Assembly (NCBI GenBank): GCA_964604145.1
Contig: CAZRXS010000007.1
Location: 1-42,604, forward strand
DNA length: 42,604 nt
Source: Gudongella sp964604145
GTDB lineage: Bacteria > Bacillota > Clostridia > Tissierellales > Tissierellaceae
Direction: 5' to 3'
The translations under genes were made by a program, and so were the position numbers. The notes beneath the pieces were generated by a model. That model was not told where the DNA came from. It made no database searches and saw nothing but the letters and a program-made list of their open reading frames with translations. This document shows, one piece after another, positions 17,333-25,815 of the stretch. Each line of letters opens with the position of its first letter. Position 1 is the stretch's first letter.

Positions 17333-18216
17333 AATAATTTTTTATCTGTAAAACTACTATTCTGGTTATATATGCCATAAGTCTTCCATATATATTCTAA
17401 TTCTTCAAAATAAGGGGTAATATCCTCTTTTTTTTCATTGCCCAAAGCTATAATAAATGCGTTTATAAGGCTCATTGGAGCGACAAGTGAATCTACATAT
17501 GAAAGCATATCGCTTCTAGCTATTATTGTTACATCCGATTTACTAGAAGCAGGAGATATTAAACTATCAGTAAAAGAAATGACTTTGCAACCTTTTGTTC
17601 TTGTGTAATCTATAGCCTCCAATGTCCTTTTAGAATACCTCGGATATGTAAGGCATATTATAAGGTCATCTTTATCTATCTGTATAAGCTGTTCAAATAT
17701 ATCGTTAGCCCCATGCTTTACCAAATGAATATTGTCAAAAATAAAATTCATATAAAAAGCCAAATACCCCGATAAAAATGATGAACTCCTTAAACCCAAA
17801 ATAAAAATCTTCTTAGCCTTTAATGTGTATTTAACAGCCTTATAAAAACTATCATAGTCAACCTCATGTAATGTTTTTCTCATATTTTCAATATCTTTTC
17901 CCATCACTTTAGCTATAGTGTTTTCATCTTTGGTATAGTTTTCTGAAAGGTTTAGTCTTTGAACAGTAGTTAATTTATTTCTAATTATTTCCTGTAACTC
18001 CCTTTGCAATTCCTTGTATCCAGAATAATCTAGGGCATTAGCAAATCTTACTACTGTAGATTCACTTACATTTAAAATCTTCCCTAGATTAGCAGCTGTA
18101 AGAAAGGCAGCCTTGTCATAATGATTAATTAAATACTCTGCTATCACTTTTTGCCCCTTGCTCAGGCTTGAATAATTGTCTTGTATGTTTTTTATAATAT
18201 TAGAATCATTGGGCAT
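17329..18216 (-). CDS. MurR/RpiR family transcriptional regulator
   Basis: The 295-residue protein has an N-terminal RpiR-type helix-turn-helix (about residues 1-80, including LNVSESTVVRFANALDYSGY) and a C-terminal SIS sugar-phosphate-binding fold (about 125-250, with FILGLRSSSFLSGY and ICLTYPRYSKRTLEA). Such proteins usually answer to phosphorylated sugars or amino sugars. Here the gene follows korC by 19 bp with a GAGGTGAC ribosome site, so it is cotranscribed with a 2-oxoacid oxidoreductase. It may control that operon or sense a linked metabolite; the ligand cannot be told from sequence. Confidence 0.9.
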   Translation of the reverse strand: MPNDSNIIKNIQDNYSSLSKGQKVIAEYLINHYDKAAFLTAANLGKILNVSESTVVRFANALDYSGYKELQRELQEIIRNKLTTVQRLNLSENYTKDENTIAKVMGKDIENMRKTLHEVDYDSFYKAVKYTLKAKKIFILGLRSSSFLSGYLAFYMNFIFDNIHLVKHGANDIFEQLIQIDKDDLIICLTYPRYSKRTLEAIDYTRTKGCKVISFTDSLISPASSKSDVTIIARSDMLSYVDSLVAPMSLINAFIIALGNEKKEDITPYFEELEYIWKTYGIYNQNSSFTDKKLL

Positions 18217-18235
18217 TTTGTCACCTCTCTTTTGC

Positions 18236-18763
18236 CTATTTAACTAAGTTATATCCTTCGGCCAAGGCAGTCTTGTTTAACTCTAAAGTAGCCTTTGGCA
18301 CTCTTGATAGAACAGCTTTTTCTAAAGAGTCTTCAGTTACCATCCTAGTAATTTTATTAATAGCACCCAGAGCAACAATATTTGCAACCATAGCCCTACC
18401 TAGCTTTTCACTTGCTGTGTTTAAAATATCCAAAGAGTACACTCTTATCTCTTTTATTTGAGGAAATTCTACTGATTTATCAATAACTAGTATACCATCT
18501 TTTTTCAAAGTATGTATATACTTATCACATGAAATTTGTGTCAATGAAAGTAGCAAATCACAACACTCAACCTTTGGAAAAGATATTTCTTCATCGCTTA
18601 TTATTATTTCAGCCTTACTAGCACCTCCCCTTGCTTCTGGTCCATATGCTTGAGTCTGAAGTGCATTCTTGCCATCTAAAATCGCTGCCTCAGCTAATAT
18701 AATTCCTCCAGTTATTATTCCTTGCCCACCTGATCCTGATAATCTCAATTCCCAGCGTTTCAT
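18236..18763 (-). CDS. korC: 2-oxoacid:ferredoxin oxidoreductase, gamma subunit
   Basis: The 175-residue gamma subunit of a four-subunit 2-oxoacid:ferredoxin oxidoreductase. GSGGQGIITGG near the N-terminus and YGPEARGG are family marks. The complex oxidises a 2-oxoacid with CoA to acyl-CoA plus CO2 and reduces ferredoxin. It begins one base after korB ends. The small separate ferredoxin subunit and the subunit order resemble 2-oxoglutarate (Kor) and branched-chain (Vor) enzymes; the exact substrate is not decidable here. Confidence 0.9.
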   Translation of the reverse strand: MKRWELRLSGSGGQGIITGGIILAEAAILDGKNALQTQAYGPEARGGASKAEIIISDEEISFPKVECCDLLLSLTQISCDKYIHTLKKDGILVIDKSVEFPQIKEIRVYSLDILNTASEKLGRAMVANIVALGAINKITRMVTEDSLEKAVLSRVPKATLELNKTALAEGYNLVK

Positions 18764-18764
18764 A

Positions 18765-19586
18765 TCAATCTCCCTTCGCTAACGACTCTATTAGGTTATC
18801 ATATGCTTTTGTATATTCAGGTCTGGTTTTTTCATGTAGTTTTCCTATAACAAACTTACCTTCTTTTTCCTCTTTTGATAATTTATCCCAAGCTCTTACA
18901 TTCACTGCATTCTCTTTTAAGTAAGTAACCATATCCACAGCAGAACCTTTTTTGTTTTTTCTACCAAAATAAGTTGGACATGTAGTATAGGCATCTATTA
19001 ATGAAAAACCTTTATTTTGTATAGCCTCTACTATGTTTTTTTCAAGCATATTTACAGCATAAATCGTTCCACGGGCTACATAAGTAGCACCAGCCGCTGC
19101 ACTTAATTCACATAAGTCAAAGCTGGGATCAATGCTTCCATAAGGGGCGGTTGTACCTTTTTCCCCTCTTGGCGTAGTTGGAGAATATTGTCCTCCTGTC
19201 ATTCCGTAAGTGTTGTTATTAAATACTATTGTGGTTAAATCGATATTCCTTCTACAAGCATGAATCAGGTGGTTTCCACCTATGGCAGATGAATCTCCAT
19301 CTCCTGTTACAACAATTGTTTCAAGGTTTGGATTAGCCAATTTTATGCCTGTTGCAAATGCAAGAGCTCTCCCATGAGTGGTATGTATAGTATTGAAATC
19401 TAAATATCCAGGTGCTCTAGATGAACAGCCAATACCTGAAATTATACAGATATTGTCTTTATCTAAACCTAAAATATCTATAGCCTTTACTATAGCCCTA
19501 GTTACAATGCCATTACCACAACCCGGACACCAGATATGGGGAAGATTTTCTTTTCTATAATACCTATTAACCAGTTCGCTAGGCAT
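18765..19586 (-). CDS. korB: 2-oxoacid:ferredoxin oxidoreductase, beta subunit (thiamine diphosphate)
   Basis: The 273-residue beta subunit binds thiamine diphosphate and magnesium. It shows HIWCPGCGNG at the N-terminus, GIGCSSRAPGY and the ThDP motif GDGDSSAIGGNHL, followed by NNNTYGMTGGQYSPTT, typical of Kor/Vor beta subunits. It overlaps korA by 8 bp. Together with korA, korC and korD it makes a complete enzyme, which fits amino acid fermentation where deaminated amino acids give 2-oxoacids. Confidence 0.93.
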   Translation of the reverse strand: MPSELVNRYYRKENLPHIWCPGCGNGIVTRAIVKAIDILGLDKDNICIISGIGCSSRAPGYLDFNTIHTTHGRALAFATGIKLANPNLETIVVTGDGDSSAIGGNHLIHACRRNIDLTTIVFNNNTYGMTGGQYSPTTPRGEKGTTAPYGSIDPSFDLCELSAAAGATYVARGTIYAVNMLEKNIVEAIQNKGFSLIDAYTTCPTYFGRKNKKGSAVDMVTYLKENAVNVRAWDKLSKEEKEGKFVIGKLHEKTRPEYTKAYDNLIESLAKGD

Positions 19587-20715
19587 GATTTTCCTCCTTA
19601 ATTAAAGTAATTATCTCTTCAGGAGTAATAATTTCACCATTTATTTTCCCATATTTCTCTACTTGAGCATTCTTGCCAGATAATCTATCAACCTCTAAGA
19701 AATATTGACCAGCATTTAATTCAATTACGTATATTTTCTCCATCTTCTTACCCAGTTCCACTAGTTGTGCTTTAGGCGAAGGCCAAAGTGTTATAGGCCT
19801 AAATAAACCAATTTTGTATCCCATTTTTCTAAGGATATCTACTGCGGATTTAGCAGATCTGGCAATTGAACCAAATGAAACTATTGCTATTTCTGCATCA
19901 TCTAATTTATATTCTTCATAAGTTACAATATCATCCTTATTATCTTCAATCTTATTAATAAGCCTTGAGAAAAATTGTTCTGCTACTATCTCATTTCCAG
20001 TAGGAAAACCTGTTTCATCATGAGCAAGGCCTGTAACATGGAATCTATAACCTGTGCCAAGCGCAGCCATTTGAGGAACAATGTCTCCTTTGTAAACTTT
20101 AAAAGCTTTATAGTCTTCTACTTTGCAACTAGGTTTTTTTCTATTTATAATTTCTATATCGCAATCTTCATCAATATCTATTTTCTCTCTCATATGTCCA
20201 ATTATTTCATCAAGAAGTAAAATAACAGGAGTCCTATATTTTTCAGATAAATTAAAAGCTCTAATTGTTGTATAGTAAATTTCTTTTACAGATGAGGGAT
20301 ATAATACAATTATTGAATGGTCGCCGTGAGTTCCCCACCTAGCTTGCATAATATCACCTTGAGCTGGAGATGTGGGTAAGCCTGTACTTGGACCAGTTCT
20401 TTGTACATTTACTATTACGATAGGTGTCTCAGTAACAATTCCATAACCAATATTCTCCTGTTTAAGCGAAAAACCAGGACCTGATGTAGCAGTCATTGAT
20501 TTTTTGCCAGCTAGAGATGCTCCTAATGCAGCAGCAATACTAGCAATTTCATCTTCCATCTGTATAAATTTACCACCTATCTTGGGTAACTCCTTAGCTG
20601 ATAACTCAGCTATTTCAGTAGAGGGCGTTATTGGATATCCTGCATAAAATGTCATGCCTGCTCTTAAGGCACCTGCTACACAAGCCTCATTCCCTTGCAT
20701 AAGTTTAGCAGTCAT
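19579..20715 (-). CDS. korA: 2-oxoacid:ferredoxin oxidoreductase, alpha subunit
   Basis: The 378-residue alpha subunit starts with GNEACVAGALRAGMTFYAGYPITPSTEI, the pyrimidine-binding domain that contacts ThDP, and contains EDEIASIAAALGAS and TATSGPGFSLKQENIG. It overlaps korD by 4 bp (ATGA) and korB by 8 bp. Substrate choice between 2-oxoglutarate and branched-chain 2-oxoacids is unresolved; both share this architecture. Confidence 0.93.
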   Translation of the reverse strand: MTAKLMQGNEACVAGALRAGMTFYAGYPITPSTEIAELSAKELPKIGGKFIQMEDEIASIAAALGASLAGKKSMTATSGPGFSLKQENIGYGIVTETPIVIVNVQRTGPSTGLPTSPAQGDIMQARWGTHGDHSIIVLYPSSVKEIYYTTIRAFNLSEKYRTPVILLLDEIIGHMREKIDIDEDCDIEIINRKKPSCKVEDYKAFKVYKGDIVPQMAALGTGYRFHVTGLAHDETGFPTGNEIVAEQFFSRLINKIEDNKDDIVTYEEYKLDDAEIAIVSFGSIARSAKSAVDILRKMGYKIGLFRPITLWPSPKAQLVELGKKMEKIYVIELNAGQYFLEVDRLSGKNAQVEKYGKINGEIITPEEIITLIKEENHA

Positions 20716-20918
20716 TCTCTCTCCTCCTCCAAGTAAATTGCATAGTCAGGACAACGCATCTCACATTGCCCACATAGGATGCAATCTCCACGCCTTTTTA
20801 TTAACACCTTATTATTCTTTAATTCAAGTACATCCTTAGGACAAAAGGCCACACATATGCCACAGCCTTTACACCAATCTATATCTACTTTCAAAGATTT
20901 CTGCTTTTTCTCAGGCAT
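20712..20918 (-). CDS. korD: Ferredoxin-like delta subunit of 2-oxoacid:ferredoxin oxidoreductase (2x 4Fe-4S)
   Basis: The 68-residue protein has two cluster motifs, CKGCGICVAFCP and CILCGQCEMRCP, each C-x2-C-x2-C-x3-CP. It passes electrons from the catalytic subunits to soluble ferredoxin. It is the first gene of the operon, with an AGGGGGT ribosome site and a good promoter upstream. Confidence 0.93.
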   Translation of the reverse strand: MPEKKQKSLKVDIDWCKGCGICVAFCPKDVLELKNNKVLIKRRGDCILCGQCEMRCPDYAIYLEEERE

Positions 20919-20968
20919 TGATATACCCCCTATTTAAATCCACTTGTTCGTTCCCTTTTCCTATATAA

Positions 20969-20997
20969 ATAATATCAAACTAAAAGCCATTCTGCAA
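20969..20997 (-). promoter_or_regulatory. korDABC promoter
   Basis: On the minus strand TTGCAG (20997-20992) and TATTAT (20974-20969) are 17 bp apart, and TGA precedes the -10 (extended -10). The -35 sits inside AAACTTGCAGAATGG, a near copy of AAAGTTGCAGAAATG about 40 bp upstream (about 21028-21043), so the pair may be operator half-sites. Confidence 0.7.
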
Positions 20998-21088
20998 GTT
21001 TTATTTCATTTATTAGAATAGCGAAACATTTCTGCAACTTTAGAGTCAAAAGATCTATTTATAATCCTTGTTTGGAATTACTTGCATT

Positions 21089-21124
21089 AAAAAAGAGCCT
21101 ATATTGGTTAACCAATACAAGCCC
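21089..21124 (-). terminator. Intrinsic terminator after the rRNA-methylase-like gene
   Basis: A 13-bp stem with three G-U pairs around a TTAA loop (21124-21095 on the minus strand) runs into six T residues (21094-21089). It separates this gene from the kor promoter. Confidence 0.85.
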
Positions 21125-21129
21125 ATACT

Positions 21130-21702
21130 CTACCCTTCTCTTACTTCTATACCAATAGTTATGGGTGGATAATTTTTTTGATTTATATAATGAAACAGGA
21201 ATGAATTAAAGTTTTTTTGATCTAATTTTTCGGCAAAATCTTTTACTTTATAGTATTCGTCTAATCCCTTATCGTGTCCTCTATAACAAGTAACCAATAA
21301 AATACCACCAGCTTTCATAAAATTCAACGTTTTTTGAACACTTAAAATAGTAGAAAGAGAATCTGTTTTAATATTTTTATCCCCTTTAGGTAAATATCCT
21401 AGATTGTAGATAGCAAAATCTAATTTTTTATCTAGATATTTATCAATATTTTCGTGTGAATCTAGAATTAATTCTGTTCTATCAGATAATTTATTGTCTT
21501 TTAATAATTGCCTGGTATTTTCTATAGCCAGCTTTTGAATATCAAAAGCATATACAAAGCCTTCGTCTCCTACAAGTCTTGCAAGGGTTAGGGTATCATT
21601 CCCATTCCCACAAGTAGCATCTAGAACAACATCTCCCGCTTTTATAAAAGCATTAAATATTACTTTGTTAAATTGTATAGCATTGTTTAATTTATCTTTC
21701 AT
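21130..21702 (-). CDS. Class I SAM-dependent methyltransferase, YtqB/rRNA-methylase-like
   Basis: The 190-residue protein has a Rossmann SAM-binding motif VLDATCGNGNDTLTLA and an acidic AFDIQ end to the second strand, and matches the small rRNA_methylase (YtqB) family in length and in its NLGYLPKGDK motif IV. The substrate is not established. It follows rluB after a 117-bp spacer holding unusual GGGG/CCCC pairings, and a terminator follows it. Confidence 0.85.
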   Translation of the reverse strand: MKDKLNNAIQFNKVIFNAFIKAGDVVLDATCGNGNDTLTLARLVGDEGFVYAFDIQKLAIENTRQLLKDNKLSDRTELILDSHENIDKYLDKKLDFAIYNLGYLPKGDKNIKTDSLSTILSVQKTLNFMKAGGILLVTCYRGHDKGLDEYYKVKDFAEKLDQKNFNSFLFHYINQKNYPPITIGIEVREG

Positions 21703-21712
21703 CTATACACCT

Positions 21713-21759
21713 AAAAAGATCCCCTTCTAAATGGGGTATACAAGTATCCCCTCTTTTTT
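21713..21759. promoter_or_regulatory. Nested inverted repeats with alternative pairings in the methyltransferase leader
   Basis: GGGGTATAC (21733-21741) pairs with GTATCCCC (21744-21751) with one bulged base. The CCCC at 21721-21724 can instead pair with the GGGG at 21733-21736, and on the minus strand that second hairpin is followed by ATCTTTTT. Outer AAAAAGA (21713-21719) and TCTTTTT (21752-21758) are also complementary. This could be a terminator of rluB or an attenuator of the next gene. Confidence 0.45.
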
Positions 21760-21819
21760 ATAGATTGCATTTATCATATTATTTTAATATCTTTAAATAC
21801 CAACAGTTTGCACCTGCTT

Positions 21820-22542
21820 TTAAAGTTTATTTAAATACTCAATTTCTTCATCAGTTAAATACCTCCAGTTCCCAACATCTAAGCCCCCAAGCTCAATTTC
21901 TCCAAAAGAAATTCGTTTTAACTTTTTAACAGGATGATTAACTGCTTCACACATTTTTTTAATCTGCCTATTCCTACCCTCAAATAATTCTATATCTAGT
22001 ATGGAATCTTCACCATAGTTCTTTAAAACTGTTACCTTTGCCTTGGCAGTCATTTTGCCATCTATCATAAGCCCATTTCTTAAAAGCTCTAATTCTTTCC
22101 TATTAGGCAAACCTTCTACAATTGCAATATACCTTTTATATACCATTTTACTAGGGTGTGTAAGTTTATAGGCAATCCTACCATCATTTGTTAGTAGGAT
22201 AAGACCTGAAGTATCAATATCAAGTCTTCCAACTGGATATATTCTTTCTTTTACATCTTCTATTAGATCATTTACTACCCTTCTGTTCTTTTCGTCTTTT
22301 ACACTTGTAACTACCCCGACAGGTTTATTTAAGGCAATATAAATCTTATTTTCTTCAGGGCGAATTCTCTTATTATCAACCAAAACACGGTCTTTCTTGG
22401 GGTCTATTAATATCCCCATCTCCACAACAGGTTTGTAATTTACTTGAACTCGTCCTTCTTTAATAATCTCTTCTGATGCCCTCCTAGAAGCAACCCCACA
22501 AAGTGCCATATATTTTTGTAATCTTATCTTTTTATCATCCAT
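21820..22542 (-). CDS. rluB: RluB-type 23S rRNA pseudouridine synthase
   Basis: The 240-residue protein joins an N-terminal S4 RNA-binding domain (IRLQKYMALCGVASRRASEE) to an RsuA/RluB catalytic domain with GRLDIDTSGL (105-114), where Asp108 is the catalytic residue. It isomerises a uridine in rRNA, most likely in 23S rRNA as for RluB next to scpAB in other Firmicutes. The neighbour scpB ends 12 bp upstream. Confidence 0.92.
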   Translation of the reverse strand: MDDKKIRLQKYMALCGVASRRASEEIIKEGRVQVNYKPVVEMGILIDPKKDRVLVDNKRIRPEENKIYIALNKPVGVVTSVKDEKNRRVVNDLIEDVKERIYPVGRLDIDTSGLILLTNDGRIAYKLTHPSKMVYKRYIAIVEGLPNRKELELLRNGLMIDGKMTAKAKVTVLKNYGEDSILDIELFEGRNRQIKKMCEAVNHPVKKLKRISFGEIELGGLDVGNWRYLTDEEIEYLNKL

Positions 22543-22554
22543 AAAAAAACTCCT

Positions 22555-23085
22555 TTAAATTTCATCATCCACATTAAAATCTTCTATATCAGGCAGCTCA
22601 GTTAGTGTTTGCAGTCCAAAATACCTTAAAAATTCATCAGTCGTCCCATAGATAATTGGCCTGCCAGGTTTATCAAGTCTTCCTTTATCAATTACAAGTT
22701 TCCTGGCAATTAAGGTTTCAAGACTCCTATCACTCTTTACACCTCTTATATAATCAATTTCTGATTTTGTAACAGGTTGTTTATATGCAATTATCGATAG
22801 GGTTTCCAAAGCTGCATTAGATAATGTCCTCCTATTTCTAGCAAAAACTATTGCTTGTATCCAATCATGATGCTCAACTCGTGTACCTAGCTGATATAAA
22901 TTATTAAACCTAACTATTCTTATACCTCTCCTAGAATAATCAAATTCACTTTTCATCTCTGATAAGAGTTCTTCAGTTTTTTTAGGTGAAATATCCAATA
23001 GCTTGGCAATTTCTTTTGCTTCTATGGGATCCCCAAATGTAAATAATAAAGCCTCTATTATTGATTTTAATTCTCTCTTATCCAT
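22555..23085 (-). CDS. scpB: ScpB, SMC-ScpAB condensin subunit
   Basis: ScpB is a winged-helix kleisin-binding subunit of the bacterial SMC complex that organises and segregates the chromosome. The 176-residue length and the segments IEALLFTFGDPI, LSIIAYKQPVTKSEIDYIRGV and GRPIIYGTTDEFLRYFGL are typical. It is 4 bp from scpA, with AGAGGAGATAG as ribosome site. Confidence 0.95.
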   Translation of the reverse strand: MDKRELKSIIEALLFTFGDPIEAKEIAKLLDISPKKTEELLSEMKSEFDYSRRGIRIVRFNNLYQLGTRVEHHDWIQAIVFARNRRTLSNAALETLSIIAYKQPVTKSEIDYIRGVKSDRSLETLIARKLVIDKGRLDKPGRPIIYGTTDEFLRYFGLQTLTELPDIEDFNVDDEI

Positions 23086-23089
23086 TTAT

Positions 23090-23818
23090 CTATCTCCTCT
23101 TTTCTATAACAAGATCAGAAAAGTTGTAATTTTGATTAACATAAGCAAACTTTATCCTGACTAGCTCTAGTATAGATAAAAAATATCCAATAATCTTGGG
23201 AACAGATGAAGATTCACATAAAAGTTCACTAAAATTAATCCTATCCGAAATTTTTAGCCTATTTTTTATATTTAAAGTACATTCCTCTATGCTAACTTCT
23301 TCTCTTTGAATCTCGTAAAATGATTCATGAGCTTTGTTTTTATTGTGCCTTTGGAGAATATTATCAAGAGTTTTAACCAAGTCTTCGAGTTTAACAGCTC
23401 CCAATTCTTCAAAGGGATCTCTGAAATCACTTATATCCTCTCCTGGTTTGTAATAGACCTTGGCATATATTTCTTCTGAAGCTTTGAAATTTTCAGCTAT
23501 ATCCTTATATAGTTTGTACTCTATAAGTTTACTCACCAATTCATTTCTTGGATCAAGTTCATCTTCTTCTCCTTCAGTATAGTCTAATTCATTAGGAAGA
23601 AGCAATTTTGACTTAATCTCAAGAAGAGTAGCTGCCATAACAATAAAATCGCTAGCTACCTCTAAATTCATTTCTTCCCACTTCTTTATCTGGTCTATAA
23701 ACTGCTCAGTGACAAGGTGAATAGGGATATCGTGAATATCTATTTTATTTTTCGCTATTAGGCCAAGTAAAAGGTCAAATGGGCCTTCATAGGCTTCAAT
23801 ATTGACATTGTAAGTCAT
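23090..23818 (-). CDS. scpA: ScpA, SMC-ScpAB kleisin subunit
   Basis: ScpA is the kleisin that bridges SMC heads. The N-terminal hallmark YEGPFDLLLGLI and the C-terminal winged helix (RINFSELLCESS) are present. I start at the ATG at 23818 (242 residues), since a GTG nine bases upstream lies in the AGGTGAAAAAG ribosome site. The preceding M50 gene stops 9 bp away (TAGGTG), so the two are coupled. Confidence 0.95.
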   Translation of the reverse strand: MTYNVNIEAYEGPFDLLLGLIAKNKIDIHDIPIHLVTEQFIDQIKKWEEMNLEVASDFIVMAATLLEIKSKLLLPNELDYTEGEEDELDPRNELVSKLIEYKLYKDIAENFKASEEIYAKVYYKPGEDISDFRDPFEELGAVKLEDLVKTLDNILQRHNKNKAHESFYEIQREEVSIEECTLNIKNRLKISDRINFSELLCESSSVPKIIGYFLSILELVRIKFAYVNQNYNFSDLVIEKRR

Positions 23819-23827
23819 CTTTTTCAC

Positions 23828-24415
23828 CTACATCAAAATTTTTATTATCAGGTTGTACACAAAAATAATTAATGGTCCAATAATTTTCTGAATTGTCCTA
23901 GTAGCAATTAAGAAAAGTAAAATAAAATAAAAACACCTTTCATTTTTATAGAAAAAAGCTTCCCATTTTACAGGCAACAAACTTGCGACTACTTTAGAGC
24001 CATCTAATGGAGGAAAGGGAAGAATATTAAATACACCCAACATAATATTATACCACAATCCCATTTGGAGCATTTGGATGACAATATCATTCTTTAATGG
24101 TAGGTAAACTAGAATTGCCCCTATTATAAATGCCAATATAAAATTAGTTGTAACCCCTGCAAGGGATACTAAGATAGTATCTCTCTTTCTATTTTTAAAA
24201 TATCCAGGATTTATAGGGACCGCCTTTGCCCATCCAAATCTAAAAACTAACATAAATAGAAACCCCACAGGATCTATATGCTTTATTGGGTTTAAGGTTA
24301 ATCTCCCTGCGTTTTTTGCAGTTGGATCTCCCAAACGATAAGCTGTATAACCATGAGCAAGCTCGTGGAAAATAATTGCCACTAATAGCCCTGGTAAATT
24401 TATTAGATATTCCAT
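23828..24415 (-). CDS. Site-2 protease family (M50) intramembrane metalloprotease
   Basis: The 195-residue membrane protein has the zinc motif HELAH (residues 17-21) in the first membrane segment and the second motif NILPFPPLDGSK (near 133) that supplies an Asp ligand. Several further hydrophobic segments fit a minimal rhomboid-sized M50 protease without a PDZ domain. Its target is unknown. Linkage to scpAB is widespread in Clostridia. GAGGTAATA precedes the ATG. Confidence 0.9.
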   Translation of the reverse strand: MEYLINLPGLLVAIIFHELAHGYTAYRLGDPTAKNAGRLTLNPIKHIDPVGFLFMLVFRFGWAKAVPINPGYFKNRKRDTILVSLAGVTTNFILAFIIGAILVYLPLKNDIVIQMLQMGLWYNIMLGVFNILPFPPLDGSKVVASLLPVKWEAFFYKNERCFYFILLFLIATRTIQKIIGPLIIFVYNLIIKILM

Positions 24416-24443
24416 TATTACCTCTTTCTAATTAATATAATTC

Positions 24444-24464
24444 AACCTCGACTCTGTCGAGGTT
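24444..24464 (-). terminator. Perfect 9-bp hairpin between pdp and the M50 gene
   Basis: AACCTCGAC-TCT-GTCGAGGTT is a strong palindromic stem just after the pdp stop. No T run follows on the minus strand, only AT-rich sequence, so it may be an RNA-processing or stabilising stem rather than a full terminator. Confidence 0.45.
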
Positions 24465-24468
24465 TGCA

Positions 24469-25770
24469 CTACTTTATTATATGATAAATATATGGTTTTG
24501 TCTCAGGCTTTTTATCAGAAACTAAAAAAGCTCCCCTAATTCTTTCCTTAGCTTCATTAAACTCATCCATATTAGTTTTTAAAATGCAAAGAATATCTCC
24601 TTTTTTAACAAAATCTCCAATTTTTTTATGCAAGCTAATACCAGCACCAAAATCTATCTTATCATCTTTTGTTCTTCTACCAGCACCTAGTAACATAGCA
24701 CTTATACCTATGGCTTCCGCATCAATCGATTCTATATACCCCTTATTGCTAGCTATTAACTTGTATGAGTTTTTAGCCGATGGCAATAGGTCAGGCTTAT
24801 CTATTACTCTTTCATCTCCACCTTGAATTCTTATAAGTTCTCTAAATTTATCCAAGGCTTTCCCAGATTGGATCGATTTTTCAAGGTATTTATAAGCTTT
24901 ATCATAATCCTTAAAAGCTCCTCCAAGTATACACATATTTGCTGCGATAGCTAGAGAAATCTTAGTTTCATCTTCTGAGCCTTTCCCAGATAAGACCTTT
25001 ATTGCTTCTTTAATCTCATTGCTATTTCCAACTTCAAAGCCTAGTGGCTGATCCATATTAGTAATTACTGCAACAGTGTCCCTATTTAAACTCTTTCCAA
25101 TATTGACCATTGTTTCTGCAAGTTCTTTCGCTTTATCAAGTGTTTTCATAAAAGCTCCTGAACCAACTTTAACATCAAGTACAATTGCATCAGCACCCGA
25201 AGCAATCTTTTTACTCATAATTGAACTTGCAATAAGTGGAATACTATCAACAGTAGCAGTAACATCTCTTAAAGCATATATCTTTTTATCAGCAGGTGTT
25301 AAATTCGAAGTTTGACCAATAATGGCCATCTTGTAGCGATTTACATTATCTATAAACTCTTTATTTGTTAAATCTGTTTTAAAGCCTGGTATAGATTCTA
25401 GCTTATCAATTGTTCCACCAGTATGACCCAAACCTCTTCCGCTCATCTTTGCAACTGGTATTCCAGTTTCTGCAACAAGTGGAATAACTATAAGACTAAT
25501 TTTATCACCTACACCACCAGTTGAATGTTTATCTACCTTTATACCTTTTATCTCAGAAAGGTCAACCCTGTCTCCTGAGTTTACAAAACTTTCAGTTAGA
25601 TTCGCAATTTCATCCGTTTCCATACCATTAAAGTAGATAGTCATAAGAAAAGCTGACATTTGATAATCAGGTATTTCATCTTTTGTATAAGCTCTTACCA
25701 TAAAGTCTATTTCTTCTTTGCTTAATACTTTATTATGTTTCTTTTTTTCAATTATATCAACAGCTCGCAT
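24469..25770 (-). CDS. pdp: Pyrimidine-nucleoside phosphorylase
   Basis: It cleaves uridine and thymidine with phosphate to the base plus (deoxy)ribose 1-phosphate for salvage and catabolism. The family signature SGRGLGHTGGTIDKLES and phosphate-site KHSTGGVGDK are intact, and the 433-residue length fits the Firmicute Pdp form. AGGAGGCAAAAT precedes the ATG. It follows the NUDIX gene by 45 bp and is probably cotranscribed with it. Confidence 0.95.
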   Translation of the reverse strand: MRAVDIIEKKKHNKVLSKEEIDFMVRAYTKDEIPDYQMSAFLMTIYFNGMETDEIANLTESFVNSGDRVDLSEIKGIKVDKHSTGGVGDKISLIVIPLVAETGIPVAKMSGRGLGHTGGTIDKLESIPGFKTDLTNKEFIDNVNRYKMAIIGQTSNLTPADKKIYALRDVTATVDSIPLIASSIMSKKIASGADAIVLDVKVGSGAFMKTLDKAKELAETMVNIGKSLNRDTVAVITNMDQPLGFEVGNSNEIKEAIKVLSGKGSEDETKISLAIAANMCILGGAFKDYDKAYKYLEKSIQSGKALDKFRELIRIQGGDERVIDKPDLLPSAKNSYKLIASNKGYIESIDAEAIGISAMLLGAGRRTKDDKIDFGAGISLHKKIGDFVKKGDILCILKTNMDEFNEAKERIRGAFLVSDKKPETKPYIYHIIK

Positions 25771-25815
25771 ATTTTGCCTCCTAAACTATCAGTTTGGCCT
25801 TATTTCTTCAAGAAT

